Assembly: GCA_029851945.1 (NCBI GenBank)
Contig: JARKUZ010000092.1
Span: 4,640 to 68,639, forward strand
Direction: 5' to 3'
DNA from: Terrisporobacter sp.
Lineage (GTDB): Bacteria > Bacillota_A > Clostridia > Peptostreptococcales > Peptostreptococcaceae
Length of the DNA: 64,000 nucleotides
Shown: piece by piece, positions 34,798-44,040 of the stretch
How the letters are laid out: the number at the start of each line of letters is the position of its first letter
How positions within the stretch are numbered: the first letter of the stretch is position 1
Position numbers and translations under genes: made by a program
Notes under the pieces: model-generated
The model's input: only the letters and a program-made list of their open reading frames with translations
Database searches by the model: none
Told to the model about the DNA's origin: nothing

Positions 34798-35043
34798 TTT
34801 GTTCCTCCCCAAGTTAGAATTTAAAACTATTAATATAATTGTAGTTGATAGATATATTTATAAATGATATATCAACATAAAATTATAAGGGTTATTTTTA
34901 GAATTAGTCAATACTTATGAATTTATATCATAATTTAAATAAATTTTTTATTATATTTTTGTATAAATTATATATTGCGGAAAAAGTAGAAAATTGTATT
35001 TTTTTATGTAACAAATTAACGGATAAATAATACTATATATCAA

Positions 35044-35064
35044 GGGCAATCTTAAAGGTTGTCC
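35044..35064 (+). other. Short leader hairpin before the Ena-like gene
   Basis: GGGCAATCTT can pair with GGTTGTCC (including G-T pairs) just upstream of AAAAGGAGATG. The rest of 34798-35043 holds only AT-rich DNA and an imperfect palindrome at 34846-34878. No consensus promoter is obvious. Confidence 0.3.
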
Positions 35065-35086
35065 AATTAAAAGGAGATGAATTATT

Positions 35087-35500
35087 ATGTATGATATGGA
35101 TAATAGATATTGTAATGGATGGGATGAAGAACAAGACTGGAACGATAATTGGGACGATAAAAAGAAAGAAAAATGTGATATAGACAGCAAATGTTGCCAA
35201 GGATTTGTTAAGGAGGAATTTAGTATAAAAGCAACTGCTACATCTGGTAATGGAACAGAAGTCTATAGAAATTCTGCTAATCTAACTGTAACTGGAACAG
35301 TAATATTAACAAATTTAGGACAAAGAAACATTACTTTCGTTGTAGATAATTTACAAAAAATTGTACCTCCAAATGGAATGGCGGCACTTACAGCAACTAA
35401 TATAGATCATGTAACAATAAGTACTCAACAAGGTACTGCAAGAGCACTACTTTGCTTTGATATCCAAGTTCCATCACCTGCTTTTAAATGCTGTCAATAA
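35087..35500 (+). CDS. DUF3992-like protein, possible endospore appendage (Ena) subunit
   Basis: 137 residues. An acidic, tryptophan-rich start (about residues 11-30) leads to a KCCQ motif (Cys36-Cys37). A beta-rich domain follows (SANLTVTGTVILTNLGQRN, ITFVVDNLQKIVPPNGM, IDHVTISTQQGTARALLCFD), ending in a second KCCQ. The CC motif plus this single beta domain matches the DUF3992 family, which includes the self-assembling Ena subunits of Bacillus spore appendages. No signal peptide, as in Ena. AAAGGAGATG precedes the ATG. Single gene with its own terminator. Confidence 0.55.
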   Translation: MYDMDNRYCNGWDEEQDWNDNWDDKKKEKCDIDSKCCQGFVKEEFSIKATATSGNGTEVYRNSANLTVTGTVILTNLGQRNITFVVDNLQKIVPPNGMAALTATNIDHVTISTQQGTARALLCFDIQVPSPAFKCCQ

Positions 35501-35594
35501 TCTGATTGATTTTCATCATGTAGTTGGCAATTGCCAACAGGTGGTGAATAAAAATCTTAGGTCATCAAACAAAGTAATAGTATAATATTATTCT

Positions 35595-35622
35595 AGGCGG
35601 AGAATTATTCTCTGCCTTTTAT
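35595..35622 (+). terminator. Terminator after the Ena-like gene
   Basis: AGGCGGAGAAT pairs with ATTCTCTGCCT (one mismatch), followed by TTT. A separate palindrome, TTGGCAATTGCCAA, lies upstream at 35525-35538. Confidence 0.75.
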
Positions 35623-35789
35623 TATTAAAAATATTATGAACCTTAAACTATGATTATTGTAGTATTCAGTATTAATATTTATAAATTTACTTGATATAAT
35701 TAATAAAAATTCATAATAATTATAGTATAATTTAAAGAAGAAAGTATAAAATAGTATTTCAATATATTAGATTAAAGGCGGTGATTATT

Positions 35790-36007
35790 ATGGATATAGT
35801 AATAGATATATTTGTAGCTATTGCAGACTTTATTTTGACTATGTTTGCAGGTGATGATGTCCAAAAAATTTCAAAATTTTTAAAGAGAAAAGGATTAATG
35901 AGAAATTAAAAGAGAATCTTAATAGTATATTTTCAGGTAGTGAAGAGGATCTAAATTATATTGAAAGAGAAAATATAAAACTTATAAGAGATATAGACAA
36001 AAAATAA
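35790..36007 (+). pseudogene. Frameshifted small protein gene
   Basis: ATG 35790 after AAAGGCGGTG opens 39 codons: DIVIDIFVAIADFILTMFAG, then DDVQKISKFLKRK, stop at 35907. The adjacent frame continues as EKLKENLNSIFSGSEEDLNY and ends at 36007. A frameshift at about 35880-35900 joins them into one protein of about 70 residues with an N-terminal helix and a charged tail. Not recognised. Confidence 0.5.
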
Positions 36008-36020
36008 ATCATTTCACAAT

Positions 36021-36050
36021 AAAAGATATGAGTATCTACTCATATCTTTT
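36021..36050. terminator. Bidirectional terminator
   Basis: AAAAGATATGAGTA is perfectly complementary to TACTCATATCTTTT. It ends both the small-protein remnant and the minus-strand RpiR gene. Confidence 0.87.
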
Positions 36051-36080
36051 TTAGCATTAGGGTAACCTACATAAGAACTA

Positions 36081-36800
36081 TTAGACTCTAGAAAATAGGT
36101 CCTCCAATAGATTTATACTATCACCATAAAAAGTTGTAAACTCCTCATTTTTACTATCTGCTATATTACTAACAGGTATAGAAAAAGCCACATCAGACAT
36201 AACACTAATACTACTATTAGAATCTGATGTTATAGATATAATATCCCCTCCAAGACTAGATAATTGTTCAATTTTCCTAATACATGCGAAATTTTCACCT
36301 GATTTGGAGATTACTATTAAGGTAGGATCGTGATCTTTTTCATGTACTATGGGTATTTCTAGACCATGCAATAATATAACATTATACTTTTTCACTAAAA
36401 GTTTTCTATGTATGTATCCAGTTACAAATTCACAAAATCCCTCTCCATATAGATAAATATACTTATTCTTATTTAAATATTTTTTAGATAACTCATTAAA
36501 ATCAGCTAAAGGATTTTTTGAACTCCATAAAAAACCGTTTTCATTGTCGCTGTTATTATCCAAAGTGTATGATGTCATTCTTTTAATATCAAAAATTAAC
36601 TCATTATATCCACTGTATCCAAGTTTCTTGGCTAACCTAATAATAGATGCTGTAGAAGTAAAGTTTGATTTTGCAAGCTGTCTTATACCTTCTTTTTTTA
36701 TTTTTTCCGGGTTTGCAAATATGTACTCAAGTACTTTTACTTCTGAATCTGATAAATTTTGATTTTTAAAGATTCTCCCAACATGAAATGTTTTGTTCAT
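36081..36800 (-). CDS. RpiR/MurR-type regulator with SIS domain
   Basis: 239 residues from ATG 36800; the ATG six bases upstream abuts the AAAGGGG site. The HTH_6 domain (EVKVLEYIFANPEKIKKEGI, TSTASIIRLAKKLGYSGYNE) precedes a SIS phosphosugar-binding domain (YLYGEGFCEF, ISKSGENFACIRKIEQL). It is divergent from the deacetylase-PTS-GH4 operon and probably controls it in response to a phosphorylated disaccharide. Confidence 0.88.
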   Translation of the reverse strand: MNKTFHVGRIFKNQNLSDSEVKVLEYIFANPEKIKKEGIRQLAKSNFTSTASIIRLAKKLGYSGYNELIFDIKRMTSYTLDNNSDNENGFLWSSKNPLADFNELSKKYLNKNKYIYLYGEGFCEFVTGYIHRKLLVKKYNVILLHGLEIPIVHEKDHDPTLIVISKSGENFACIRKIEQLSSLGGDIISITSDSNSSISVMSDVAFSIPVSNIADSKNEEFTTFYGDSINLLEDLFSRV

Positions 36801-36873
36801 AGACATCCCCTTTCTAAATTTTAATATTCAATATATGAAATTATTATATCATAAAGCATTTATATTTTGAAAC

Positions 36874-36959
36874 ATGTTACACTATTATACATATGTTACA
36901 AAAGTCGCTTTAAGTATATTAATGTTGTACGAAAGGATATATACTTTAAATATACTTAA
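36874..36959 (+). promoter_or_regulatory. Divergent control region: direct repeats and an 11-bp inverted repeat
   Basis: ATGTTACA occurs at 36874-36881 and 36893-36900, 19 bases apart. TTAAGTATATT (36910-36920) and AATATACTTAA (36949-36959) form perfect arms. These lie between the RpiR gene and the PTS operon and are candidate RpiR sites; the inverted repeat is in the probable 5' untranslated region. Confidence 0.45.
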
Positions 36960-36977
36960 GAAAAGGGGGGAAACGAT

Positions 36978-37754
36978 ATTAAAAGACTAATTATTAACGC
37001 AGATGATTTTGGATATTCTAACGCTGTAAACTTAGGAATAGTTAAGAGTCATATTAAAGGTGTTTTAACATCAACAACATTAATGGCAAACATGTCAGGT
37101 ACAGAACATGCAGTTGAATTATCTAAACAAATTCCTACTTTGGCAGTAGGGGTACACTTATCCTTAACCTGTGGAAAACCTATTTTAGGTAAGAAAGTAA
37201 GTTCATTAATTAGTGAGGATGGGAACTTTTATAAGTTAAGTGATTTTGAAAATGAAAGTGTAGAAATTGATAAAAATGAACTTTATGATGAGTGGAAAAC
37301 TCAAATTGAAAAATTATATTCACTTGGAGTTAAGCTAAGCCACATTGATTCCCATCATCATATACATACATTTGAACAAACATCTGAAATAGCAAAAACA
37401 CTTTCTAAAGAATATGATTTGCCAATTAGAAACTGCAATAGAGCAACAAATAAGGATGATATAAATTTTTTAGACCTATGTAATTACGAACCAATTAGAG
37501 ACATGTCTATCAAGTATATGTCAGCTAGAGAAAAATGTTTTAAAGTTATAGAATCAAATATAATTAAAAATATTGAATTTGAAAAAAGCGAGGCAATGTG
37601 TCATCCTGCATTTATAGACAGTTATTTACTAGAGGGTTCATCTTTCAATATTCCGAGAATAAGAGAAGTAGATGTACTATGTGATTCGTATATGAGAGAA
37701 CTTATAAATAAATATGATATAGAGCTTTGCAATTACAATAATATACACGATTAA
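36978..37754 (+). CDS. ChbG/YdjC-family carbohydrate deacetylase, apparent ATT start
   Basis: 258 residues if it begins at ATT 36978. The N-terminus is then IKRLIINADDFGYSNAVN, the conserved catalytic start of the family (usually MKRLIINADDFG). AGGGGGG lies seven bases upstream of the ATT. The frame has no ATG, GTG or TTG until 37083, which would delete the essential ADDFG metal site. Further motifs: GVHLSLTCGKP, SHIDSHHHIHTF, CHPAFID. ChbG removes acetyl groups from phosphorylated amino-sugar disaccharides. First gene of the PTS operon. Confidence 0.8.
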   Translation: MKRLIINADDFGYSNAVNLGIVKSHIKGVLTSTTLMANMSGTEHAVELSKQIPTLAVGVHLSLTCGKPILGKKVSSLISEDGNFYKLSDFENESVEIDKNELYDEWKTQIEKLYSLGVKLSHIDSHHHIHTFEQTSEIAKTLSKEYDLPIRNCNRATNKDDINFLDLCNYEPIRDMSIKYMSAREKCFKVIESNIIKNIEFEKSEAMCHPAFIDSYLLEGSSFNIPRIREVDVLCDSYMRELINKYDIELCNYNNIHD

Positions 37755-37768
37755 AGGGGGATACTATT

Positions 37769-39205
37769 TTGTCTAATTCACTTCGATTAGTAAGTAATCA
37801 ATTATCTAAGCTAGGAAAAGCAATGCTTATTCCAGTTGTTGCTATGCCAGTGGCAGGTCTTTTATCTAGACTTGGGCAACCGGATTTATTAAATTTAGAC
37901 ATATTAAAAATTGCATCAGATGTTATATTTGGAAATTTAGATTTATTATTTGCTGTTGGATGTATACTTGCATACACAAAAAGTAAAGATAAATCATCAG
38001 CAGTTTTAGCAGGAGTGCTTTCAGTTATGGTATTCAGGCAAGCGCTTACATACTTAAATGAAAGTATTAGCATGGGAGTATTTGGAGGTATAGTATCAGG
38101 TATAAGTACTGCTATTATATATAACTACAGTAAAAATTGGAAAGTTCCTAGTATGTTTTCTTTCTTTGCAGGTGAGAAATTAGCAATAACTTTAGGTCCA
38201 ATATTTTCACTTGTTTTAGCAGGAGTATTTAGTTTTATATGGCCACCAATAGAAGCAGGATTAGATGCTTTTGCAATAGGCCTAGGATCTATGGGTATTT
38301 TTGGGATATTTTTATTTGGATTCTTAAATCGTATTCTAATACCAACTGGTTTACACCATGTTTTTAATGCTTATATATATTATGAATTAGGTAGTTACAC
38401 GACAGCAAATGGAACAGTAGTAACAGGAGAAATGACAAGATTTTTAGCAGGAGATCCAAGTGCAGGAGCATTTTTAGTAATGTTTTATGTAATTATGGTA
38501 TTTGGGATACCTGGTATAGCTGCTGCAATGTATAAAACAGCACGCCCAGAAAATAAAGAAGAAGTAAAAGGATTAGCAAATAGTGGTGCATTAACTTCAA
38601 TAGTTGCAGGAGTAACAGAACCAATTGAATTTTCATTCATGTTTACATCTCCACTTTTATATTTTATACATTCAGTATTTACAGGTTTAGCAGGGGCAAT
38701 ATTATACTTATTTAATTCAAGACTTGGATTTGCATTTGGATTTAATATTATAGACTTAACTCTAAACTGGAAAATGGGTAATAACGTGATTTATATAATA
38801 CCTGTAGGTATAGCATTCTTCTTCTTATACTACTTTACTTTTAAGACAATTATTCTTAAAAAGGATATAAAAACTCCAGGAAGAAGTGAAAGTGTAACTG
38901 AATCTATAGATGAAAAAGAATTAAAATTATCTCATTCAAATTATTCATATATGGCAAAAAAATTATTACAAAATGTTGGTGGAGTTGAAAATATAGTTAA
39001 TGCTGAAAATTGTGTTACAAGAATGCGTTTAGAAATAAGAGATATAAACTTAATAAATGAAGATAACATAAAGAAAACAGGTGCAAAAGGCGTAATAAAA
39101 GTAAATCAAAATAATATACAAATTATAATAGGTACAGAAGTAGTTCATGTAATGAAAGAGTTTAATGCATTATTAAGTGAATTCGCAAGTGAGGGAGGCA
39201 AATAA
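37769..39205 (+). CDS. PTS EIICB component, glucose/maltose (MalX/GlvC-like) family
   Basis: 478 residues. EIIC occupies about residues 1-380 with 8-10 helices and GEKLAITLGPIFSLVLAG, TGLHHVFNAYIYYELGS, GVTEPIEFSFMFTSPLLYF. The EIIB domain has the phosphorylation site in NCVTRMRLEI (Cys415). No EIIA is encoded in the operon, so a shared EIIA must be used. The adjacent GH4 enzyme of the alpha-glucosidase type suggests an alpha-glucoside such as maltose. The ATG/TTG region: TTG start after AAAGGGGGATAC. Confidence 0.87.
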   Translation: MSNSLRLVSNQLSKLGKAMLIPVVAMPVAGLLSRLGQPDLLNLDILKIASDVIFGNLDLLFAVGCILAYTKSKDKSSAVLAGVLSVMVFRQALTYLNESISMGVFGGIVSGISTAIIYNYSKNWKVPSMFSFFAGEKLAITLGPIFSLVLAGVFSFIWPPIEAGLDAFAIGLGSMGIFGIFLFGFLNRILIPTGLHHVFNAYIYYELGSYTTANGTVVTGEMTRFLAGDPSAGAFLVMFYVIMVFGIPGIAAAMYKTARPENKEEVKGLANSGALTSIVAGVTEPIEFSFMFTSPLLYFIHSVFTGLAGAILYLFNSRLGFAFGFNIIDLTLNWKMGNNVIYIIPVGIAFFFLYYFTFKTIILKKDIKTPGRSESVTESIDEKELKLSHSNYSYMAKKLLQNVGGVENIVNAENCVTRMRLEIRDINLINEDNIKKTGAKGVIKVNQNNIQIIIGTEVVHVMKEFNALLSEFASEGGK

Positions 39206-39206
39206 T

Positions 39207-40532
39207 ATGGGAAATAAAATAGTAATAGTTGGTGGAGGATCTACACATACACCAGGAATAGTAGAGGTACTTAGAAACCGTTCAAAAGATTTACAATTAG
39301 AAGAAATAGTATTATACGATAATAACGAAGAAAGAAACTATCTTATAGGTGAGTTCACAAGAATATATTATAGAGATAATAATTCAGATGTAAAAGTTTC
39401 TTACACTACAGATATAAGAGAAGCTTTTAAAGATGCTAATTTCTTATATGTTCAAATAAGACCAGGTCTTAATAATCAGAGAGAAATCGATGAAAAAATA
39501 TGCTTAAAACATGGAGTTGTAGGTCAAGAGACATGTGGATTAGGAGGATTTTCTTTTGCATTAAGAGTTATACCTGAGATTTTAAAAATAGTAGAAGTGG
39601 CACAAGAAGTTTGCCCTGATGCTTGGATATTAAATTATACTAATCCAGAAGCTATAATTTCAGAGGCTATATATAAGAAATTCCCTAATGCTAAGTGCTT
39701 ATGTATATGTGACATGCCAATAAGTATAGAAGAAACTTTAGCTGAATACTTAAATGTACCATATAAAGATTTAACTTTTAAATATTTTGGTCTAAATCAC
39801 TTTGGATGGTGGACTAATATTTATGATAAAAAGGGAAAAGATTTATTACCAGGTATCAGAGAAAAGGTAGAATCAGGAGAATTAAAGGGATTAATACAAA
39901 CTAACGAAGAGATTGTAGGAGATGACTACTGGACTAAGACATTCCAAAATGTAATTAAAGCATTTAAGATGTATCCTCAGTTTTTCCCTAATTGCTACTT
40001 ACAATATTACTACTTTGCAGATGAGATGGTTGAATCAGATAATATTGAATTTACGAGAGGTTCTTATGTATTAAGTACTAGAGAAATTACAGTATTTGAA
40101 GAGTGTAAAAGAGTTATAGAATTAGGAACAGCTAAGGATTCTAAATTATTAGGTGGTGTTCATGGAAACTATATAGTAGATATAACTAATGCTATAATAC
40201 ATGATACTAAAGAAAGATTTATAGTAAATATAAAAAATAATGGAGCAATTAATAACTTTAATAGTGATGCGGTAGTAGAAGTTCCTTGTTATGTTGGAGC
40301 AACAGGAGCAGAACCAGTAATAGTTGGAAACATACCTACATTCCATAAGAGTATGATGGAAATGCAAAAAGGATATGAAAAATTAACTGTAGAAACAGCT
40401 TTAACAGGTTCTTATAATACTGCAATGGAAGCTATTTTACTTAATAAAACAATACCTTCTTATAGAGTAGGGAAAGCTGTTTTAGATGATTTAATGGAAG
40501 CTAATAAAGATTACTGGCCAACACTAAAATAA
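39207..40532 (+). CDS. GH4 family 6-phospho-alpha-glucosidase (GlvA-like)
   Basis: 441 residues from ATG 39207; the GTG at 39177 lies inside the PTS gene and before the GGGAGGCA site. NAD+ binding: IVIVGGGSTHTPG (residues 5-17). The Mn2+ ligands are Cys168 in CDMPI and His198 in GLNHFGWW. In GH4, CDMP is the variant found in 6-phospho-alpha-glucosidases (GlvA), while beta-type enzymes carry CNVP. It should cleave the 6-phosphorylated disaccharide brought in by the PTS. Confidence 0.88.
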   Translation: MGNKIVIVGGGSTHTPGIVEVLRNRSKDLQLEEIVLYDNNEERNYLIGEFTRIYYRDNNSDVKVSYTTDIREAFKDANFLYVQIRPGLNNQREIDEKICLKHGVVGQETCGLGGFSFALRVIPEILKIVEVAQEVCPDAWILNYTNPEAIISEAIYKKFPNAKCLCICDMPISIEETLAEYLNVPYKDLTFKYFGLNHFGWWTNIYDKKGKDLLPGIREKVESGELKGLIQTNEEIVGDDYWTKTFQNVIKAFKMYPQFFPNCYLQYYYFADEMVESDNIEFTRGSYVLSTREITVFEECKRVIELGTAKDSKLLGGVHGNYIVDITNAIIHDTKERFIVNIKNNGAINNFNSDAVVEVPCYVGATGAEPVIVGNIPTFHKSMMEMQKGYEKLTVETALTGSYNTAMEAILLNKTIPSYRVGKAVLDDLMEANKDYWPTLK

Positions 40533-40576
40533 TTAATATATTTATAAGTGTTTATTATAAAAAATATAGTATAATT

Positions 40577-40608
40577 AAAAGGATGTCCCAAAAATGTGAC
40601 ACCCTTTT
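40577..40608. terminator. Hairpin terminator, same type as at 8835
   Basis: AAAAGGATGTC pairs with GACACCCTTTT (one mismatch), between converging genes. It shares GTCCCAAAAATGT with the hairpin at 8835. Confidence 0.75.
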
Positions 40609-40620
40609 AATTTATATATT

Positions 40621-41799
40621 TTATTTGATTTTTTCAATTTCAAGTACTTTATCAATATAATCATCTAATCTAGGTTTATTATTACCTTTACTACTTTCAA
40701 TCTCTATATCAGGTGTGACCTTTTCCTCTTCATCACATATACCACTTTCAGTTAAATACATTGTTGATGCCATTCTAACAATAAGCCCGCTATTATTTAG
40801 TTTAAAAAGCACAGGATCGTATACATATCCATCTCCCATAGTTTTTGTTCCTATTATAGTAGCAAAATTTTGTTCCTTGCAAAATATAGAAAAGGATTCT
40901 GCTCCAGAAAATACTAAATCATCTACCAATAAATATATTTTACCTTTGAATGGAGTTTTTGATTTACCTTCTACAATTTCTTCATTATATTCAAAGTGTG
41001 TAAACATACTTGTAACTTCTTTTGGAGCATTATCAAATACATCTTTAGGTAACTCACTAATATCATTAAGCTTTACATTTCTTACTTTAGTATAGTTATT
41101 AATAATATCTGAGTTGTTTCTAAATAAACGATACCCCTTACATTTATAGTCTTTATCTGAAATTAATGATACTAACTTAGTCCAATACTCATCATCACCA
41201 CCTGGATTTCCTCTTATATCAATAACAAGAGACTGATAATCTTGTATTTTTTCTAAATAAGAACCAATTCTTTTCATATCATCATCAATACTTCCATTTG
41301 CCGAATTCATTTGAGGAATATATATGTATCCTATTTTACCTTCAACTAAATCTTTTAACTCTATATCCTTGAAGCTTTCATCTCCAAATTCAGTACCTTT
41401 TCTTAAAGATTCATACATGTCATTTACATCTTTATCATCAAAAAAGTCATACCACCCAAGAGGCTCATAAATTTCTTTTAAAGTATTGAACCATTCCTTA
41501 TTATTAATTACTTCCGTATGACTATTATGTAAGTCGCTTAATATGTTATTTAACTTATTAGCAAAATCTTGATCAGATGATGAATTCATAACATATTCCT
41601 TATAAGATTCTTTATTTGCTAACCAATCTTCTTTATTTTGTCTTTTGCTAACTTCTAAAAAAGGATATCCTTCTTTAACTGTATTGTATAATTGTTCGAA
41701 ATCAGCTAATTTTTCTTCTTTTGATAAAGTGCTTGTGTTTGAGCATCCAACAGTAATAAAAGATGCTATCATAAGAATTATTAAAATTTTATACTTCAC
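40621..41799 (-). CDS. S41-family peptidase, lipoprotein
   Basis: 392 residues from GTG 41799, chosen because GGAGGGGG lies just before it and the upstream ATG is within that site. A lipobox (TVGC) gives a surface-anchored protein. The S41 core is recognisable: GKIGYIYIPQM, VIDIRGNPGGDDEYW, VDDLVFSGAESF (nucleophile Ser) and IGTKTMGDG (Lys side). No PDZ domain is evident, unlike CtpA, so it belongs to the tail-specific-like S41 enzymes of Firmicutes. Monocistronic. Confidence 0.87.
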   Translation of the reverse strand: MKYKILIILMIASFITVGCSNTSTLSKEEKLADFEQLYNTVKEGYPFLEVSKRQNKEDWLANKESYKEYVMNSSSDQDFANKLNNILSDLHNSHTEVINNKEWFNTLKEIYEPLGWYDFFDDKDVNDMYESLRKGTEFGDESFKDIELKDLVEGKIGYIYIPQMNSANGSIDDDMKRIGSYLEKIQDYQSLVIDIRGNPGGDDEYWTKLVSLISDKDYKCKGYRLFRNNSDIINNYTKVRNVKLNDISELPKDVFDNAPKEVTSMFTHFEYNEEIVEGKSKTPFKGKIYLLVDDLVFSGAESFSIFCKEQNFATIIGTKTMGDGYVYDPVLFKLNNSGLIVRMASTMYLTESGICDEEEKVTPDIEIESSKGNNKPRLDDYIDKVLEIEKIK

Positions 41800-41891
41800 A
41801 AAATCCCCCTCCATAACACGTATTAATAAATTTATAATTTATTAATATTATTCATCAAATCTATTCGCTAAATTGGAATTTCCCTATCTAT

Positions 41892-42101
41892 CTATATATT
41901 TTTTTCTTTACTTTTTTCTTTCTCCTGTTCTAAAGTTGTTATTACACTTACTGCAATAACAAATCCCATAATACAAATAGCACTTCCACCTGCTGTAATT
42001 GTAGTATTTATAATACCTGTAAATAGATTAATTACTGTTGCTATAATTCCACAAACACAGAGTATTAATACAACCTTAGATAATATACTATAATTTTTCA
42101 T
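41892..42101 (-). CDS. Small two-helix membrane protein, 69 aa
   Basis: GATAGGAGGAG precedes the ATG on the minus strand. Helices lie at about residues 8-28 and 34-54 with a charged tail (EQEKEKSKEKNI). Family not recognised. Monocistronic. Confidence 0.65.
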   Translation of the reverse strand: MKNYSILSKVVLILCVCGIIATVINLFTGIINTTITAGGSAICIMGFVIAVSVITTLEQEKEKSKEKNI

Positions 42102-42315
42102 ATTCTCCTCCTATCAAAACTCCTATTTAGCTATATGATATCAAAAGTGTTGTTACTTCGCATTATATAACTATTACGTAATATACATAATTAAACCAAA
42201 ATTATTTACTTATAAGATTTATACTTTCATCAAACAATGAACACATGATAAATTATCTTTATACTATATATTGTATTTATAGACTTGGGTATTTGCATTA
42301 TATATTAGAAAATAT

Positions 42316-42414
42316 ATGGAAAATAAAAAAGTAATAGATTTAATATCAACTTTGATAGGAACTTTACTTTTAGTTAAAGCTTTGCTAATTATAGATAATG
42401 AGAACTTTTCCTAA
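42316..42414 (+). CDS. Possible 32-codon membrane peptide
   Basis: ATG 42316 encodes ENKKVIDLISTLIGTLLLVK and a short tail with a single hydrophobic helix. There is no ribosome site, so it may be a remnant. It is the only coding-like content in 42102-42463; the rest is AT-rich promoter-like DNA. Confidence 0.25.
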   Translation: MENKKVIDLISTLIGTLLLVKALLIIDNENFS

Positions 42415-42429
42415 GAAGTATAACAATAA

Positions 42430-42458
42430 AATAGGAGGAATAAAAAATTCCTCCTATT
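42430..42458 (-). terminator. Terminator of the POT transporter gene
   Basis: ATAGGAGGAA pairs perfectly with TTCCTCCTAT around TAAAAAA, just past the minus-strand stop. Confidence 0.82.
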
Positions 42459-42463
42459 ACTTA

Positions 42464-43846
42464 TTAATTAATTGCTCTTTTGAAATTATCTTTTTTTGGT
42501 TCTTCAACAAGACTACTTAACTTTTTATCAGATATGTATAATAATATGGCTCCAATAAATAATATTACGGCAATAGTACTATATGCTAAAATCATATCAA
42601 ATTTAAGAGTAAATTTATATATATATGCATACCCTTTACCAGCTATGAAATTAGATAAAGCCCATACCCCCATAAGAAGTGATAGCATTTGCTTAGGAGC
42701 ATACTTACTCACAAAAGATTTTCCAAGAGGTGAGAATAATATTTCTCCCACACTTAAAAGAATAGCAAAGGCTATTATCCATAATATACTAGCTTTAACA
42801 GTCTCGGGAGCTCCGATACCTCTAGAAATTTCAGCCCCAACAAGAACTAAAAATGCTAATCCTAAGGATATTAATGCAAGAGAAGTTTTTTTGAATAAGC
42901 TTATATCTCCTTGAGGTCTTTTAGCAAGCCTTATCCATAATGCAGCTAAAACAGGACCTAAAACTATACAAGTTAAACTATTTAATGAGTCAAACCAAGA
43001 AAGAGGAATTTCGAATCCTCCAATATTCATATCTACAAATAATTCACCATAATCATAAAATGCTAGGTAAGTTAAGTGCCAGAATATCCAGAAAAGCACA
43101 GAGAATCCTGATATAATCACTATAGCTAAAACTTTTTTCTTATCTGAAAGTGTAAGAGCGGTTTTATTAATTTTTTCAGTTTTTTCATTTCCTAGGCCTT
43201 CTTTAAATGGTCTTTTTCCTGCCTCTCCAAGGAATCTCCATCCAAATATAAACCATAACCCACCTATTATACAAAGAATACCTGCAAGTAAGAAACATTG
43301 AGAAAATCCAAGTACACCGTTTTTAGCAAATATTTTAAGATAAAGTATTCCAACTAGTGTACTTCCTAAAAAAGAACCTACATTAACAATAGAGTATTGT
43401 AGAGAAAAAGCTGAATCTAATTCTTCTTTATTATTAATAACTTGTCCGTTTACTGCTGAAATATTGCCCTTAAAGAATGCTGTACCTATTGCTACTAAAA
43501 TTATCATTAAATTTATCATTGATGCCGATGTAGCTATTGAACCAATACAATATCCAGCACCCATAATAAACATACCGATAGGGATTGTGTACCTAGCACC
43601 TATCCATTTATCTGAAATAGGTCCACCAATCAATGGTGCAAGAGATGTAAATGCAACAAGATTAGATTGCATTATTGCTGCTTGTCCCTTATCTATTCCA
43701 AGACCACCTTTTATTATAGATACAGTAAGGAACATAAATATTAAATACTTTGAAGCGTAATATGCCACTCTTTCAATGGCGAAAGTTATTGCGCAAATAT
43801 AAAATCCTATAGGGAGCTTATATTTCTTTTTTACTGCTGTACTCAT
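42464..43846 (-). CDS. POT/PTR-family peptide MFS transporter
   Basis: 460 residues with about 12-14 helices. Family marks: FAIERVAYYASKYLIFMFL (E-R-x-x-Y-Y motif of POT proteins), GGPISDKWIGARYTIPIGMF and GTAFFKGNISAVNGQVI. These proteins import di- or tripeptides with protons, though DtpT-like and other relatives vary. Monocistronic, preceded by a weak AAGGAT site. Confidence 0.85.
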   Translation of the reverse strand: MSTAVKKKYKLPIGFYICAITFAIERVAYYASKYLIFMFLTVSIIKGGLGIDKGQAAIMQSNLVAFTSLAPLIGGPISDKWIGARYTIPIGMFIMGAGYCIGSIATSASMINLMIILVAIGTAFFKGNISAVNGQVINNKEELDSAFSLQYSIVNVGSFLGSTLVGILYLKIFAKNGVLGFSQCFLLAGILCIIGGLWFIFGWRFLGEAGKRPFKEGLGNEKTEKINKTALTLSDKKKVLAIVIISGFSVLFWIFWHLTYLAFYDYGELFVDMNIGGFEIPLSWFDSLNSLTCIVLGPVLAALWIRLAKRPQGDISLFKKTSLALISLGLAFLVLVGAEISRGIGAPETVKASILWIIAFAILLSVGEILFSPLGKSFVSKYAPKQMLSLLMGVWALSNFIAGKGYAYIYKFTLKFDMILAYSTIAVILFIGAILLYISDKKLSSLVEEPKKDNFKRAIN

Positions 43847-44040
43847 AAAGCAAATCCTTCCCAGATATAATTGTGATATCTTTTACTAAACATTATTAAA
43901 TAAGTTTTTATGATAAAAATGTAATCATACATAATAATAATAGTGATTATTTTGTCAATTTACAATAAAACTTTTATTTTTTTACATACTATCCATCATT
44001 ATTTATACATTAATTTATAGAGATATAAAAAAATGTATAG

